This document shows positions 17,291 to 25,696 of a stretch of DNA of 64,000 nucleotides, piece after piece (the first letter of the stretch is position 1; the number at the start of each line of letters is the position of its first letter). The translations under genes were made by a program, and so were the position numbers. The notes below the pieces were generated by a model. The model saw only the letters and a list, made by a program, of their open reading frames with translations, was not told the DNA's origin and made no database searches. The stretch comes from an uncultured Pelagibacteraceae bacterium (GTDB lineage: Bacteria > Pseudomonadota > Alphaproteobacteria > Pelagibacterales > Pelagibacteraceae): the NCBI GenBank assembly GCA_902587755.1, contig CACIMN010000004.1, forward strand, positions 62,001 to 126,000. Direction: 5' to 3'.

Positions 17291-18058
17291 TTATTTATTA
17301 AGTCTTCTGTGAATACTATTTAAAGTTTTTTCTAGAGATCTATAAAATCCAGCTTTAGTTAATTCTTTTACACCTTGTTCATTTAACCCTTTTGGCGTTT
17401 GAGACTCTTTTACTAAATTCTTTAAATTTTCTTTTGAATTTACTACAGCATCCTCAGATAAAGCTAAAAATAAAGAAGTAATATATTTTTGAGCATTATT
17501 TCTTTTTACCCCTCTTTTTACCAACCAATCAGTCATTACTCTCAACATCTCATAAAAAGGTGCCATCATTCCAGAGGTTGACCAAAAATTTATAGATGAT
17601 TTTTCATTTTTAATTTCTACAGTTGTGCCCAAATTATCAAAAAATGCTTTAACTTTTGAATTAGGAGGGCAAATAGGCACTGAACCTTTGTTTAATGAAA
17701 TTGGAGGTAGAGGTATTGCTCTTACAATTTTTGCTTTTACTTTAATTGCTTTCTTTAATTGAGATAAAGTAATTGTTGAAATAAAACTAACAACTATTTG
17801 GTTCGGTTTAAATTTTAAATCTTTAATAATTTTTTCACCAACAGTAGGTGTAACAGATAAAAATACCCAATTAGATTGATCTACAATTTGTTGATTATCC
17901 TTGGCAATAATTATTTTTTTAAACTTTCTTTTTAATCTAAGAGCTATTTTTTTATTTCTTGGAGAAATAATAATTTTCTTATAGGAAATTTTTGATTTAC
18001 ATATTCCAGTAATCACTGAAGCTGCAATTTTTCCAGTACCAATAAAACCTAAATTCAT
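17291..18058 (-). CDS. pyrroline-5-carboxylate reductase-like NAD(P)-dependent oxidoreductase
   Basis: The 255-residue protein starts with a Rossmann motif, MNLGFIGTGKIA, and has the ProC-like segments FLSVTP and IVRAIPLPP; the C-terminal helical dimerisation domain is present. ProC reduces pyrroline-5-carboxylate to proline, but divergent homologues reduce other cyclic imines or act on other amino acid derivatives. The protein is shorter and more diverged than a housekeeping ProC, for example without an obvious G-x-x-A-SG-P dimer motif, so a different imine substrate is possible. It lies between a glutarate hydroxylase gene and a LIV-type transporter. Confidence 0.7.
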   Translation of the reverse strand: MNLGFIGTGKIAASVITGICKSKISYKKIIISPRNKKIALRLKRKFKKIIIAKDNQQIVDQSNWVFLSVTPTVGEKIIKDLKFKPNQIVVSFISTITLSQLKKAIKVKAKIVRAIPLPPISLNKGSVPICPPNSKVKAFFDNLGTTVEIKNEKSSINFWSTSGMMAPFYEMLRVMTDWLVKRGVKRNNAQKYITSLFLALSEDAVVNSKENLKNLVKESQTPKGLNEQGVKELTKAGFYRSLEKTLNSIHRRLNK

Positions 18059-18090
18059 AATTTTGGATACTTTATATTGATTATATTGAA

Positions 18091-19002
18091 TTAATTAACA
18101 AAAAAAGAACCTCTAATTCTTAGTAATTCTCTACTTAATTCCTTGTTTTCTTTAAAAGGTTTTCTTCCATGAAGCCAGAAATAATTATTTGCAATCATAG
18201 AGAATCCAACAGGTAATTTTGTAATTATTTTATTTTTACTTTCCTCTAATCCATCAGACAATCTTTGTAAAAAATTTCCTTGATCCATATTTTGAGGTTC
18301 TGGAAATTGATCTATATAGGATATCGTTGGTCTTCCCTCTTTATCAGTCGAAAAGACTGGGTGCTCTACCTTGTAATCAATATTTTTACTTTTAGGTGAT
18401 CCCCAAACAAAATTTTGTCTCCCAACTGGATCATTGTATAAATCATCGCAATGTTCCCAGTCATCAAGGTGTAACATAGCTGTTTCACCACCTTCAACAT
18501 TTTGCTCATCAATTTTTGTCATAATTAACCAATCGGTTACATCTTTCACATATGTCCCATCTGTATGAAGATCCATATTCCTATAAGCCTTTCTTAGGTA
18601 GGAATCGCTAGTATCTTCGTGTTTAACATGAAAACGTGCATAATATTTTCCTGCCATAGCATCATGATTAGGTACACCAATTAGATGAGCTATTGCAGTT
18701 GATAACTTAACTAAAAATGTATCATTAATTTTTGCAGTTATATTTTTTGGTCCAATAATAATGCAACCCGTAGATCTATCTCTAATAATTGAGTTCATTA
18801 ACTCGCTTAATTTATTATTTGTTAAATCATCTAAACTTTTAGCTAAAGTAAATCTTGTAAATGGTTTTAGCTCTAATGCTGTTAAATCAAATTTATTAAA
18901 AGGGAAAATTAATTTATCAATTATATCATTTTCTAAACTAATTTTTATAATCCTATTTGATTTATCATGTTTTTGAATGTCTATGCCTGTAATTTTTTGC
19001 AT
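18091..19002 (-). CDS. glaH: glutarate 2-hydroxylase (CsiD/GlaH family)
   Basis: The 303-residue protein matches E. coli CsiD/GlaH along its length, for example ALELKPFTRF (43-52), AHLIGVPNHDAMAGKYYARF (105-124) and MLHLDDWEH. Fe(II) ligands are His146-x-Asp148 (DLHTDGTYV) and His278 (FWLHGR), and the C-terminal RELLRIRG would bind 2-oxoglutarate. The family hydroxylates glutarate to L-2-hydroxyglutarate, a step of lysine, cadaverine or 5-aminovalerate breakdown. No L-2-hydroxyglutarate oxidase (LhgO) is adjacent. The gene follows azlD by 39 bases and precedes the ProC-like gene by 32 bases on the same strand. Confidence 0.88.
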   Translation of the reverse strand: MQKITGIDIQKHDKSNRIIKISLENDIIDKLIFPFNKFDLTALELKPFTRFTLAKSLDDLTNNKLSELMNSIIRDRSTGCIIIGPKNITAKINDTFLVKLSTAIAHLIGVPNHDAMAGKYYARFHVKHEDTSDSYLRKAYRNMDLHTDGTYVKDVTDWLIMTKIDEQNVEGGETAMLHLDDWEHCDDLYNDPVGRQNFVWGSPKSKNIDYKVEHPVFSTDKEGRPTISYIDQFPEPQNMDQGNFLQRLSDGLEESKNKIITKLPVGFSMIANNYFWLHGRKPFKENKELSRELLRIRGSFFVN

Positions 19003-19041
19003 TCCAAATTTTATTTTACCTTATTTTATAAATCAATTTAA

Positions 19042-19365
19042 TCAGATATAATTGTTAATTATTGTCATACAAATAGCTGAGAAAATTGTTGGATAAACAA
19101 AGTTTTTCTTAGAAATAAAAAAAACAAACAAGGACAAAAACACAACAATTGATCTACTGTAATAACTAGCATCTACCAAAACACCAGCAGGAAAAATTAT
19201 AGTTCTAGCTATTAGTGCTGCCAAGGTTGCATAGGCTAAACAATTAAACCACTTAAAAAGCTTGGAAGTTTCTTTTATACCCTCAGATGTTAGAGCACCC
19301 AAAAATCTAGACAAAAATGTTGCTAAAGACGTAACAAGGATTGCGTAAACAATATTAGCTGACAC
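19042..19365 (-). CDS. azlD: AzlD family branched-chain amino acid transporter subunit
   Basis: A 107-residue protein with three to four hydrophobic helices and the AzlD pattern of a short polytopic partner (TSLATFLSRFLGAL near the N-terminus). It forms an exporter with AzlC, the family known from azaleucine resistance and branched-chain amino acid efflux. Its start overlaps azlC by 11 bases. Confidence 0.85.
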   Translation of the reverse strand: MSANIVYAILVTSLATFLSRFLGALTSEGIKETSKLFKWFNCLAYATLAALIARTIIFPAGVLVDASYYSRSIVVFLSLFVFFISKKNFVYPTIFSAICMTIINNYI

Positions 19366-20059
19366 TGTGCTCTCCTACTAGATAAGCTAAGGTTCCACCA
19401 ATTATACCTGCTATCAAAATTGACCACTCTGGTGAGAGTAAATAAATAATTGGTCCCAATATAGTTCCAAATAAAACTGATAGAGTTACTGGTATAGTTT
19501 TAGATGCACCAATCATCATACATAGAAAATAAACTGGATTAAGAATTGCTAAACCCAACATCATATCTTTATTCAAATGTTCTGAAAAAGAGAAACCTAA
19601 AAATGTTCCAATTACTGATACACTTACTGTTGCACTTCCAATACCAATCCAATAATCAATTCTATGTTTTTTTGGAATGTTTTTATAATTACTTTTCATG
19701 ATTAGCCATGCGGAAATAGCAATGAAATGACATGAAAAATAATACTTCCATTTAGGTTGACTTTTATGCATCATTAACGGAAATAAAGATACAGCCATAG
19801 GGTAAAGTCTTGCATTAACAATCCATACTCCCAAAAATATATTTAACAAAGATGCTCCGATTAACATGGACTCGGCCATTACTAGTGAGCCTGGTAAAGC
19901 ATAAGTTAAAACAGTTGAAAAAATACTTTCCTGAATATTAAAACCTAAATTTTTAAATAGAGCTCCAATCGCTATAAAGCAACAGGTGAGAGCTATAGCT
20001 GGACTATCATGAGTAAATATAGATCTATATCCTTTAAAGAAAAAATTTTTTTTAATCAT
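19355..20059 (-). CDS. azlC: AzlC family branched-chain amino acid permease
   Basis: A 234-residue inner-membrane protein with multiple helices and AzlC features: the segment DSPAIALTCCFIAIGALF after a short basic N-terminus, then ARLYPMAVSLFPLM. It is expected to export branched-chain or similar amino acids with AzlD. Its ATG overlaps the livF stop by one base, which places an export system on the same message as a high-affinity LIV importer. Confidence 0.88.
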   Translation of the reverse strand: MIKKNFFFKGYRSIFTHDSPAIALTCCFIAIGALFKNLGFNIQESIFSTVLTYALPGSLVMAESMLIGASLLNIFLGVWIVNARLYPMAVSLFPLMMHKSQPKWKYYFSCHFIAISAWLIMKSNYKNIPKKHRIDYWIGIGSATVSVSVIGTFLGFSFSEHLNKDMMLGLAILNPVYFLCMMIGASKTIPVTLSVLFGTILGPIIYLLSPEWSILIAGIIGGTLAYLVGEHSVS

Positions 20060-20844
20060 TATCCACCTAGGAACAGTCTACCAACATCAGGATTTTGAAG
20101 TAAATCATCTCCTTTACCTGCAATTGCAGTTTGCCCAGATACCAAAACGTATCCAATATCTGCAAACTCTAATCCTTTTTTGGCATTTTGCTCAACTAGA
20201 ATGATTGTTTTTTTTTCATTTTGCTGAAGATCTCTTAATATTTCAAAAACCATTTCAATATATCTAGGTTCAAGTCCAATTGATGGTTCATCTACTAAAA
20301 GTACTGATGGTTTCATAACTAAAGCTCTTGATATTTCCAGTAATCTTCTCTCACCTCCAGATAAAACTTTTGCAGGTTGGCTTCTTCTATTTCTTAGCCT
20401 TTCATACTTTTCAAAAATTCTTTCAGCCTCTTCAAATGACTCATCAGTTTTTTCTTTTATGTATCCTCCCATTAATAAGTTTTCTTCTACCGTCATATCT
20501 GGAAATACGGAGTTATCCTGTAATATATAAGCTATACCAACTGACTTTAACTTTTCTGCTGGTGTAAGATTTGTAATTTCTTTTCCTTCAAGTTCAATTT
20601 GGCCAGAAAAAATATTTGTAAAACCATATATTGAATGAAGAATTGTAGATTTGCCTGCACCATTAGGACCAATTAAACATAAAGACTGAGCTTTATTTAC
20701 GAATAAATCAAAGTTATGTAAAATTTCCATTTTTCCATAACCTGCATTTAAATTTTTAATAGTTAAATGAACTTCGTTTGGAGATAATTTTTTTAAATCA
20801 TCTGGTGTTGGAGCTTTTCCTAATACTTCATATTGGTTAGCCAT
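20059..20844 (-). CDS. livF: LIV-type ABC transporter ATP-binding protein (LivF, second set)
   Basis: The 261-residue ATPase has Walker A GPNGAGKST near residues 58-66, after an N-terminal extension of about 25 residues compared with a standard LivF. The signature is LSGGERRLLEISR and Walker B is VLLVDEPSIG. It overlaps livG by one base at its start and azlC by one base at its end. It belongs to the complete LIV system encoded at 20059-24995. Confidence 0.92.
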   Translation of the reverse strand: MANQYEVLGKAPTPDDLKKLSPNEVHLTIKNLNAGYGKMEILHNFDLFVNKAQSLCLIGPNGAGKSTILHSIYGFTNIFSGQIELEGKEITNLTPAEKLKSVGIAYILQDNSVFPDMTVEENLLMGGYIKEKTDESFEEAERIFEKYERLRNRRSQPAKVLSGGERRLLEISRALVMKPSVLLVDEPSIGLEPRYIEMVFEILRDLQQNEKKTIILVEQNAKKGLEFADIGYVLVSGQTAIAGKGDDLLQNPDVGRLFLGG

Positions 20845-21584
20845 TATTGTGCTCCTAAATACGCATCAATGACACGTTTATCATTTTTAATTTCATCTGG
20901 TGATCCATTGGCTAACATTTTACCATGAGCTAAACAAAAAATATTTTCTGCTAATTGCATAATCACTCTCATGTTATGCTCAATCACTAAAAGTGTTATT
21001 CCAAAATCTTGATTTACTTTAATTAATCTATCAATAATACCATTTATTAGAGTTGGATTAATTCCAGCTGTAGGCTCATCTAGCAGCAACATCTCTGGTT
21101 CATTCATTAATGCCATTGCCAATTCTAATAATTTTTGCTGACCAAAAGATAGATCTCCTGCTCTTAGCTTTCTTTTTTGATACAATCCAACAAAATTTAA
21201 TAGATTTTCTGCTTTTTCAGTCAATTCTTTTGGAATTTTAGAAAATATTTTCATTAAATTTGCATCACTACCTTTGTGACTAATAAGCATATTTTCTATG
21301 CAATTAAGTTTTCCATAAATTCTAGTTTGTTGAAACGTTCTTAGCAGTCCTAGCTTAGCAATAACTGGGACTGGTAACTCAGAAACTTCTTTACCATTAA
21401 ATTTAATAGATCCATTATCTATTGGGTAAGTCCCTACAATTGAATTAAACAATGTAGTTTTGCCTGAACCATTTGGCCCAATTAATCCAACTATCTTACC
21501 TTTTTCAACATTCATTGAGATGTCGACATTAGCTTTAACACCACCAAATGATTTACTTACATTGCTTACTTCTAAAATACTCAT
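20844..21584 (-). CDS. livG: LIV-type ABC transporter ATP-binding protein (LivG, second set)
   Basis: A 246-residue ATPase with Walker A GPNGSGKTT near 36-44, a signature-region LSFGQQKLLELA (LSFGQ instead of LSGGQ, common in LivG) and Walker B MLLLDEPTAG. It starts on an ATG overlapping the livM stop by four bases (ATGA). It partners LivF on the second LivH/LivM channel. Confidence 0.92.
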   Translation of the reverse strand: MSILEVSNVSKSFGGVKANVDISMNVEKGKIVGLIGPNGSGKTTLFNSIVGTYPIDNGSIKFNGKEVSELPVPVIAKLGLLRTFQQTRIYGKLNCIENMLISHKGSDANLMKIFSKIPKELTEKAENLLNFVGLYQKRKLRAGDLSFGQQKLLELAMALMNEPEMLLLDEPTAGINPTLINGIIDRLIKVNQDFGITLLVIEHNMRVIMQLAENIFCLAHGKMLANGSPDEIKNDKRVIDAYLGAQ

Positions 21585-22633
21585 TTAAGTTCTACCTGTG
21601 CTTTACGATCTTTTTCATCAACTACTTCACCGAAACGTTCTGGATATTTTTCTCTTAACCATCCCATAATTCCTTCTGGGAAATAAATTACAATTACTAC
21701 AATCAAAACACCAAGAGCAACATACTGCCAACCTAAAAAAAATGTCCAAAAACCCTCTTTAAATATATGGAATATAGTTGCACCAATAATCGGACCCCAA
21801 AGTGTTCCCTTTCCTCCAAGTATTGCCATCAATACCATAAATACACCCATCTCTCTTCCATCAAAAGCAACGTCTGTAGAGTCTATGTAGCCAACTAATC
21901 CACCCATTATTCCACCGGCTAATCCACAAAAGAAGGCTGAGATCATCCAGCCAATAATTTTATATTTCATTGTTTCAATGCCCATTGCTTCGGCTTTATC
22001 CTCATTGTCTCTGATAGCATTAAGTATTAATTTAAATCTCGTAGAATAAATTGAACGCACTGCAATAAATGTCAAAATTAAAGTAAAGAAACTTAAGAAA
22101 TAAAAAAATTCTCCTCTAGCTTCTAAACTACCAACGTCTGGAAATGGTGGTGTTGTAAAACCTTGACCTGCTCCAATAATTTCTATACCTCCAGAAATTT
22201 CACCTGCAGCTACACCTAAACCTAAAGTACAGATCGCAAAATAATGCCCTCTTAGACCTAAAATTGAGTATCCAATTAAACCAGCAATAATAGTTGGAAC
22301 TATAGCTGCAACAACCAAACCAACAGCCATTCCTTGAAAAAACTGGGCAGGAGTATGAACAAATGTTTTCTCACCTCCACTTTCAGTCCATTCTGCTAAC
22401 GGAAAGAACATTCCAACCTGAACAGACGCACAAAGGTACATCCCAAGACCATAAAACAAAATATTTCCAAATGAATTATATCCCATTTCTCCACCTTGAA
22501 TGTTCCAGGTAGTTGCAAGGACTATTAATACACAAAGTATTGATAATTGGACTTTAAAAGCTGGAAACAAGAATGGGGCTATTAATCCAAAAATCAAAAT
22601 ACCAGAGTATAAAATTAAATTATTCTTGTTCAT
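21581..22633 (-). CDS. livM: LIV-type ABC transporter permease (LivM, second set)
   Basis: A 350-residue LivM-type permease with several membrane helices, the coupling motif AIRDNEDKAEAMG and the C-terminal AILGGKGTLWGPIIGA. Its start overlaps the end of the preceding 60-codon ORF by 14 bases and its stop overlaps livG by four. It forms the channel with the LivH encoded at 22799-23692. Confidence 0.92.
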   Translation of the reverse strand: MNKNNLILYSGILIFGLIAPFLFPAFKVQLSILCVLIVLATTWNIQGGEMGYNSFGNILFYGLGMYLCASVQVGMFFPLAEWTESGGEKTFVHTPAQFFQGMAVGLVVAAIVPTIIAGLIGYSILGLRGHYFAICTLGLGVAAGEISGGIEIIGAGQGFTTPPFPDVGSLEARGEFFYFLSFFTLILTFIAVRSIYSTRFKLILNAIRDNEDKAEAMGIETMKYKIIGWMISAFFCGLAGGIMGGLVGYIDSTDVAFDGREMGVFMVLMAILGGKGTLWGPIIGATIFHIFKEGFWTFFLGWQYVALGVLIVVIVIYFPEGIMGWLREKYPERFGEVVDEKDRKAQVELK

Positions 22634-22802
22634 ATAAGCTATTTATTTTATCTCTAAATTTTTGGTCAACTGTAAAGTAATGTCCATTTTCTTCATGTAT
22701 GCTTGATCCATTTAAATGATACTTGTCTATATGTTTTTTAAATTTTTCGATATCAACTTTAATTATTTTTCCAGTATCATCTGTAATTTCAACTTTTTTC
22801 AC
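22620..22802 (-). CDS. 60-residue conserved-looking small protein between livH and livM
   Basis: A soluble, charged 60-residue ORF (starts MKKVEITDDTGK, ends YEQE) between the two permease genes. Its GTG start overlaps the livH stop as GTGA, and its end overlaps livM by 14 bases, so it sits in the operon exactly like the other genes and is very probably translated. I recognise no family. The sequence suggests a small alpha/beta protein with several Lys, Asp and His residues and no membrane segment. It could be an accessory factor for the permease, but that is a guess. Confidence 0.65.
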   Translation of the reverse strand: MKKVEITDDTGKIIKVDIEKFKKHIDKYHLNGSSIHEENGHYFTVDQKFRDKINSLYEQE

Positions 22803-23692
22803 TTTAGGTACTCTCTTTTTCTTGAAAGTTTAAATCTTCTGTAAACTAAAATTAGTACTAATAGTAAAAATACAGAGCCAATTCTAAATTCTGTTCCTAG
22901 AATATAGTCTGCAAATTCTTCAAATACACCAAGACCCATACCAGACATTGCAACTCCTGGTAAATTTCCAAGACCTGCAACAATAACGATCATAAATGAT
23001 CGAATTGTATATGGTAATCCCATATAAGGGTGAATTGTGAATGTTATAGAAATTAATGCTCCAGCAACACCACAAAGAGCAGCATTTATACCAAAAGTTG
23101 CTGCATAAACCTTTTCTGTATCAACACCTAAAATTTTAGCAGCTCTAGCATTTTGTGCAGTGGCTCTAATTGCACGTCCTAACTTAGATTTTTTCATATA
23201 AATTACTAGACATATTGCGAATAAAATACTTATAAAAGCTGAGAACAATTTTGAGTTTGGCAATACCACATTGTTGTTAAACAACATCGTTGTTCCATAA
23301 TCTGAGTTTGCAAGGACAACGTCAGCACCAAATGCAAAATTCATTAATTGCATGAATAGAATGCTTATTCCAAAAGTTGCTAATATGGAGATAAACAAAT
23401 CTCTATCTACTACTTTATTAATAACTAATTTGTAAATTAGAACACCTAGGAAATACATTATTACTGGTGCAACGATCACACCCCATGCTGGGTGAATTCC
23501 ATAAAGATACATAAAATAAGCAATATAACCTCCTAAAATAACAAGATCTCCTTGTGCAATATTAATTATATTCATCACTCCCCATTGAAGAGCCATCCCG
23601 TAAGCGATCAATGCAAATAAAATTCCAAGAAGGACTCCGTCCAAGCAAGCTTGTACCGTTATCATCGGGTATTGGAAAACCATGAAATCCAT
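22799..23692 (-). CDS. livH: LIV-type ABC transporter permease (LivH, second set)
   Basis: A 297-residue LivH-type permease: the N-terminal VQACLDGVLLGILFALIAYG helix, NIAQGDLVILGGYIAY and the coupling segment RATAQNARAAKILG. It lies 64 bases after the binding-protein gene, separated by a terminator-like hairpin that would lower its expression relative to the binding protein. It ends in a four-base overlap with a small ORF. Confidence 0.92.
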   Translation of the reverse strand: MDFMVFQYPMITVQACLDGVLLGILFALIAYGMALQWGVMNIINIAQGDLVILGGYIAYFMYLYGIHPAWGVIVAPVIMYFLGVLIYKLVINKVVDRDLFISILATFGISILFMQLMNFAFGADVVLANSDYGTTMLFNNNVVLPNSKLFSAFISILFAICLVIYMKKSKLGRAIRATAQNARAAKILGVDTEKVYAATFGINAALCGVAGALISITFTIHPYMGLPYTIRSFMIVIVAGLGNLPGVAMSGMGLGVFEEFADYILGTEFRIGSVFLLLVLILVYRRFKLSRKREYLK

Positions 23693-23712
23693 AAAAAGTA
23701 TTTGGGTTATAT

Positions 23713-23743
23713 AAAAAAAAGCCCCCTAATACTAGGGGGCTTT
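23713..23743 (-). terminator. intrinsic terminator/attenuating hairpin between livK and livH
   Basis: A perfect 11-base-pair stem, AAAGCCCCCTA (23718-23728) with TAGGGGGCTTT (23733-23743), is followed on the minus strand by a run of eight T (23720-23713). It lies 14 bases after the livK stop and 21 bases before the livH start. Its placement fits partial termination, which gives excess periplasmic binding protein over permease. Confidence 0.85.
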
Positions 23744-23756
23744 AATATTTTTTATT

Positions 23757-24995
23757 TTATCTTTCTGACCACTTAGGAACAGGATGTATTAACTTAGCTG
23801 ATGCCCATTTAGTTGGTGCAACAACTTTGTTCTCGCATTTTCCTGAGTCATCACACATTACTTGGAAAAGCACCATAGGTTTGTCAACATTTTGACCACC
23901 AGGCGCAAATTTAATATTTCCATAGAATGTTTGCATGTTAGTAGCTGCAAGAGCGTCTCTTACTTTCTTTTGATCAAACGAATTTGCTCTCTCAAAAGCA
24001 TCTTTAAATACTAACAACGCAGCAGAAGACTCTGCAGATTGATAAGGTGGATCATATCCAAACTCTTTCTCAAAGTCAGCTGCATAAGTCATTCCATCTT
24101 TAAAGAAGTTATCTTTATATGTTAATGTTTTGTGCCATTGAGAAGCGCATAATGCATACTGTGAGTTTTTGCCGTGCTGTTTTGATAGCTTAGCAGCATC
24201 ACAGTGAGTCATAGCTAACATTGGAACATCTACCTTCATTTCAGCAATTTGTCTAATTGCAGTAAGTGCACCTTTTGTATGACCTGATACAACAAGAACA
24301 TCTGGCTTCATTTGTTTAACTTTAACAAGTGTCGCAGCCATATCATTTAACTCTTTTGGTAATTTGTCATCAATTACTTTTTTTGAGCCAGTTCTTTCAA
24401 TTGCATCTAAAACTCCCAATCTAACATCTTGAGAAAATGCATCTTGTTCAAATGCCATTGCTACTGTCACTGGTTTTCCATTATTCTTTTCAACTGCTAA
24501 ATCGATAGCAACATCAAGATACAAATTAGCTGGAGCTAATACAGCAAATAGATATTTGTAACCTTTTGTAAACAAAGATCTAGATGCACCATTTGCTTCA
24601 ACCATTGGAACACCATATTTTTCAGTGACTGGTGCAATCGCTTTAGTTAAACCAGAACTGTAAGGGCCAAGCATAAACTCAACACCATCTTGTGAAATTA
24701 ATCTTTCTGCAAGCTGTGCAGCTCTCTTAGGGTTTGACTCATCATCATAATAAATAATGTCAAACTTATAAGTTTTACCACCAACTTTAACACCACCCAT
24801 GCTGTTAATTCTGTCAACGGCCATGTTATAACCATTTTGAGTATGAACACCATTCGATGAGTATTTACCAGTTAGGGAAATAGCAGCACCTAAAATAATT
24901 TTGTCACCAACAACTTTTGCAAATGATGCAACAGAAGTTGAAAATAAAATTACTAATGCAGAAACAAAACTTAAAATTATCTTATTTAATCGCAT
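23757..24995 (-). CDS. livK: branched-chain amino acid-type ABC transporter substrate-binding protein (second set)
   Basis: The 412-residue Peripla_BP_6 protein has a signal peptide cleaved probably after ASFA (residues 24-27) and the mature-start pattern GDKIILGAAISLTGKYSSNG. AGAGGAAA lies just before the ATG as a good ribosome site. It captures a small amino acid-like ligand in the periplasm for the permease set encoded downstream. It is the first gene of that operon and is followed by an attenuating hairpin. Confidence 0.92.
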   Translation of the reverse strand: MRLNKIILSFVSALVILFSTSVASFAKVVGDKIILGAAISLTGKYSSNGVHTQNGYNMAVDRINSMGGVKVGGKTYKFDIIYYDDESNPKRAAQLAERLISQDGVEFMLGPYSSGLTKAIAPVTEKYGVPMVEANGASRSLFTKGYKYLFAVLAPANLYLDVAIDLAVEKNNGKPVTVAMAFEQDAFSQDVRLGVLDAIERTGSKKVIDDKLPKELNDMAATLVKVKQMKPDVLVVSGHTKGALTAIRQIAEMKVDVPMLAMTHCDAAKLSKQHGKNSQYALCASQWHKTLTYKDNFFKDGMTYAADFEKEFGYDPPYQSAESSAALLVFKDAFERANSFDQKKVRDALAATNMQTFYGNIKFAPGGQNVDKPMVLFQVMCDDSGKCENKVVAPTKWASAKLIHPVPKWSER

Positions 24996-25047
24996 TTTAT
25001 TTCCTCTTTAATTAATTAATTATTGGTTGATTTAATAAAGAATTTTT

Positions 25048-25075
25048 ATTTTATGCAAGTGGCAATAAGAGCCAA
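25048..25075 (-). promoter_or_regulatory. candidate sigma-70-type promoter for livK-livH operon
   Basis: On the minus strand TTGGCT (25075-25070) and TAAAAT (25053-25048) are separated by 16 bases, about 50 bases before the livK ATG. The boxes match the consensus moderately, and TG precedes the -10. The position fits the only gap upstream of this long operon. Confidence 0.45.
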
Positions 25076-25081
25076 AATTAA

Positions 25082-25696
25082 TTAATATTGTTGTGTTATC
25101 AGAATTATTACTGCAATTATTACTAAAACACTCGCAGAAATTGTATTTATTGTTTTTGGATTTGCCGTGATCCACTTAATTAATTTCTGTGCAAGCATTG
25201 CGTAACCAATCAAAGATAAGAAATCTAAAACGATGTAAGTCGTAATTAATATTACAAATTGCGCCATTAAATTTGAATTAAAATCAATAAATTGAGGAAA
25301 TATAAAAGGAAAAAACATCCAAGCTTTAGGACTTGTCCCAGCAACTAAGAAACCATCCCTAAAAAAAGATAAATTACTTTTTTTTATTTCCTCTTTATTT
25401 GTAATACTTTTTGGTCGAGTTTTATAAATATCATAAGCTAAATATAATAAATAAATTATTCCTATCCATTTAAACACTTTAAGTATCGTTGAATTTTCTG
25501 AAAAAAAAGATCCAATAACAAAAATGACTAAAGTTGCCTGAATTAAATTTGCAGTCACATCACCCATTGCAGACCATACACATTTTCCTACACCATAATT
25601 CATTGAATAAGAGATAATTACAACTCTAGGAGTTCCAGGTGTAATGAATAAAAATATTATAATCTGTAAATAAAGAATAAAATCTAGGGGGAGCAT
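25082..25696 (-). CDS. LysE family amino acid exporter
   Basis: A 204-residue LysE/RhtB-type inner-membrane protein with about five to six helices and the family's early GTPRVVIISYSMNYGVG segment, here GTPR rather than GPN/GPS. The family exports lysine, threonine, homoserine or leucine. The ATG follows directly after a hairpin and a seven-T run, so the leader structure must affect its expression. The next gene, livK, begins 86 bases beyond its stop. The Leu/Ile/Val-rich leader ORF suggests a branched-chain substrate, but this is inference. Confidence 0.88.
   Translation of the reverse strand: MLPLDFILYLQIIIFLFITPGTPRVVIISYSMNYGVGKCVWSAMGDVTANLIQATLVIFVIGSFFSENSTILKVFKWIGIIYLLYLAYDIYKTRPKSITNKEEIKKSNLSFFRDGFLVAGTSPKAWMFFPFIFPQFIDFNSNLMAQFVILITTYIVLDFLSLIGYAMLAQKLIKWITANPKTINTISASVLVIIAVIILITQQY

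Noticed and set aside
25060..25075. A TTGG...TTGC-like pattern upstream of livK resembling a sigma-54 promoter
   Set aside because: The GG-to-GC distance is about two bases too short for a sigma-54 -24/-12 element, and a sigma-70-like pair fits the same site. SAR11 genomes are also thought to lack rpoN.
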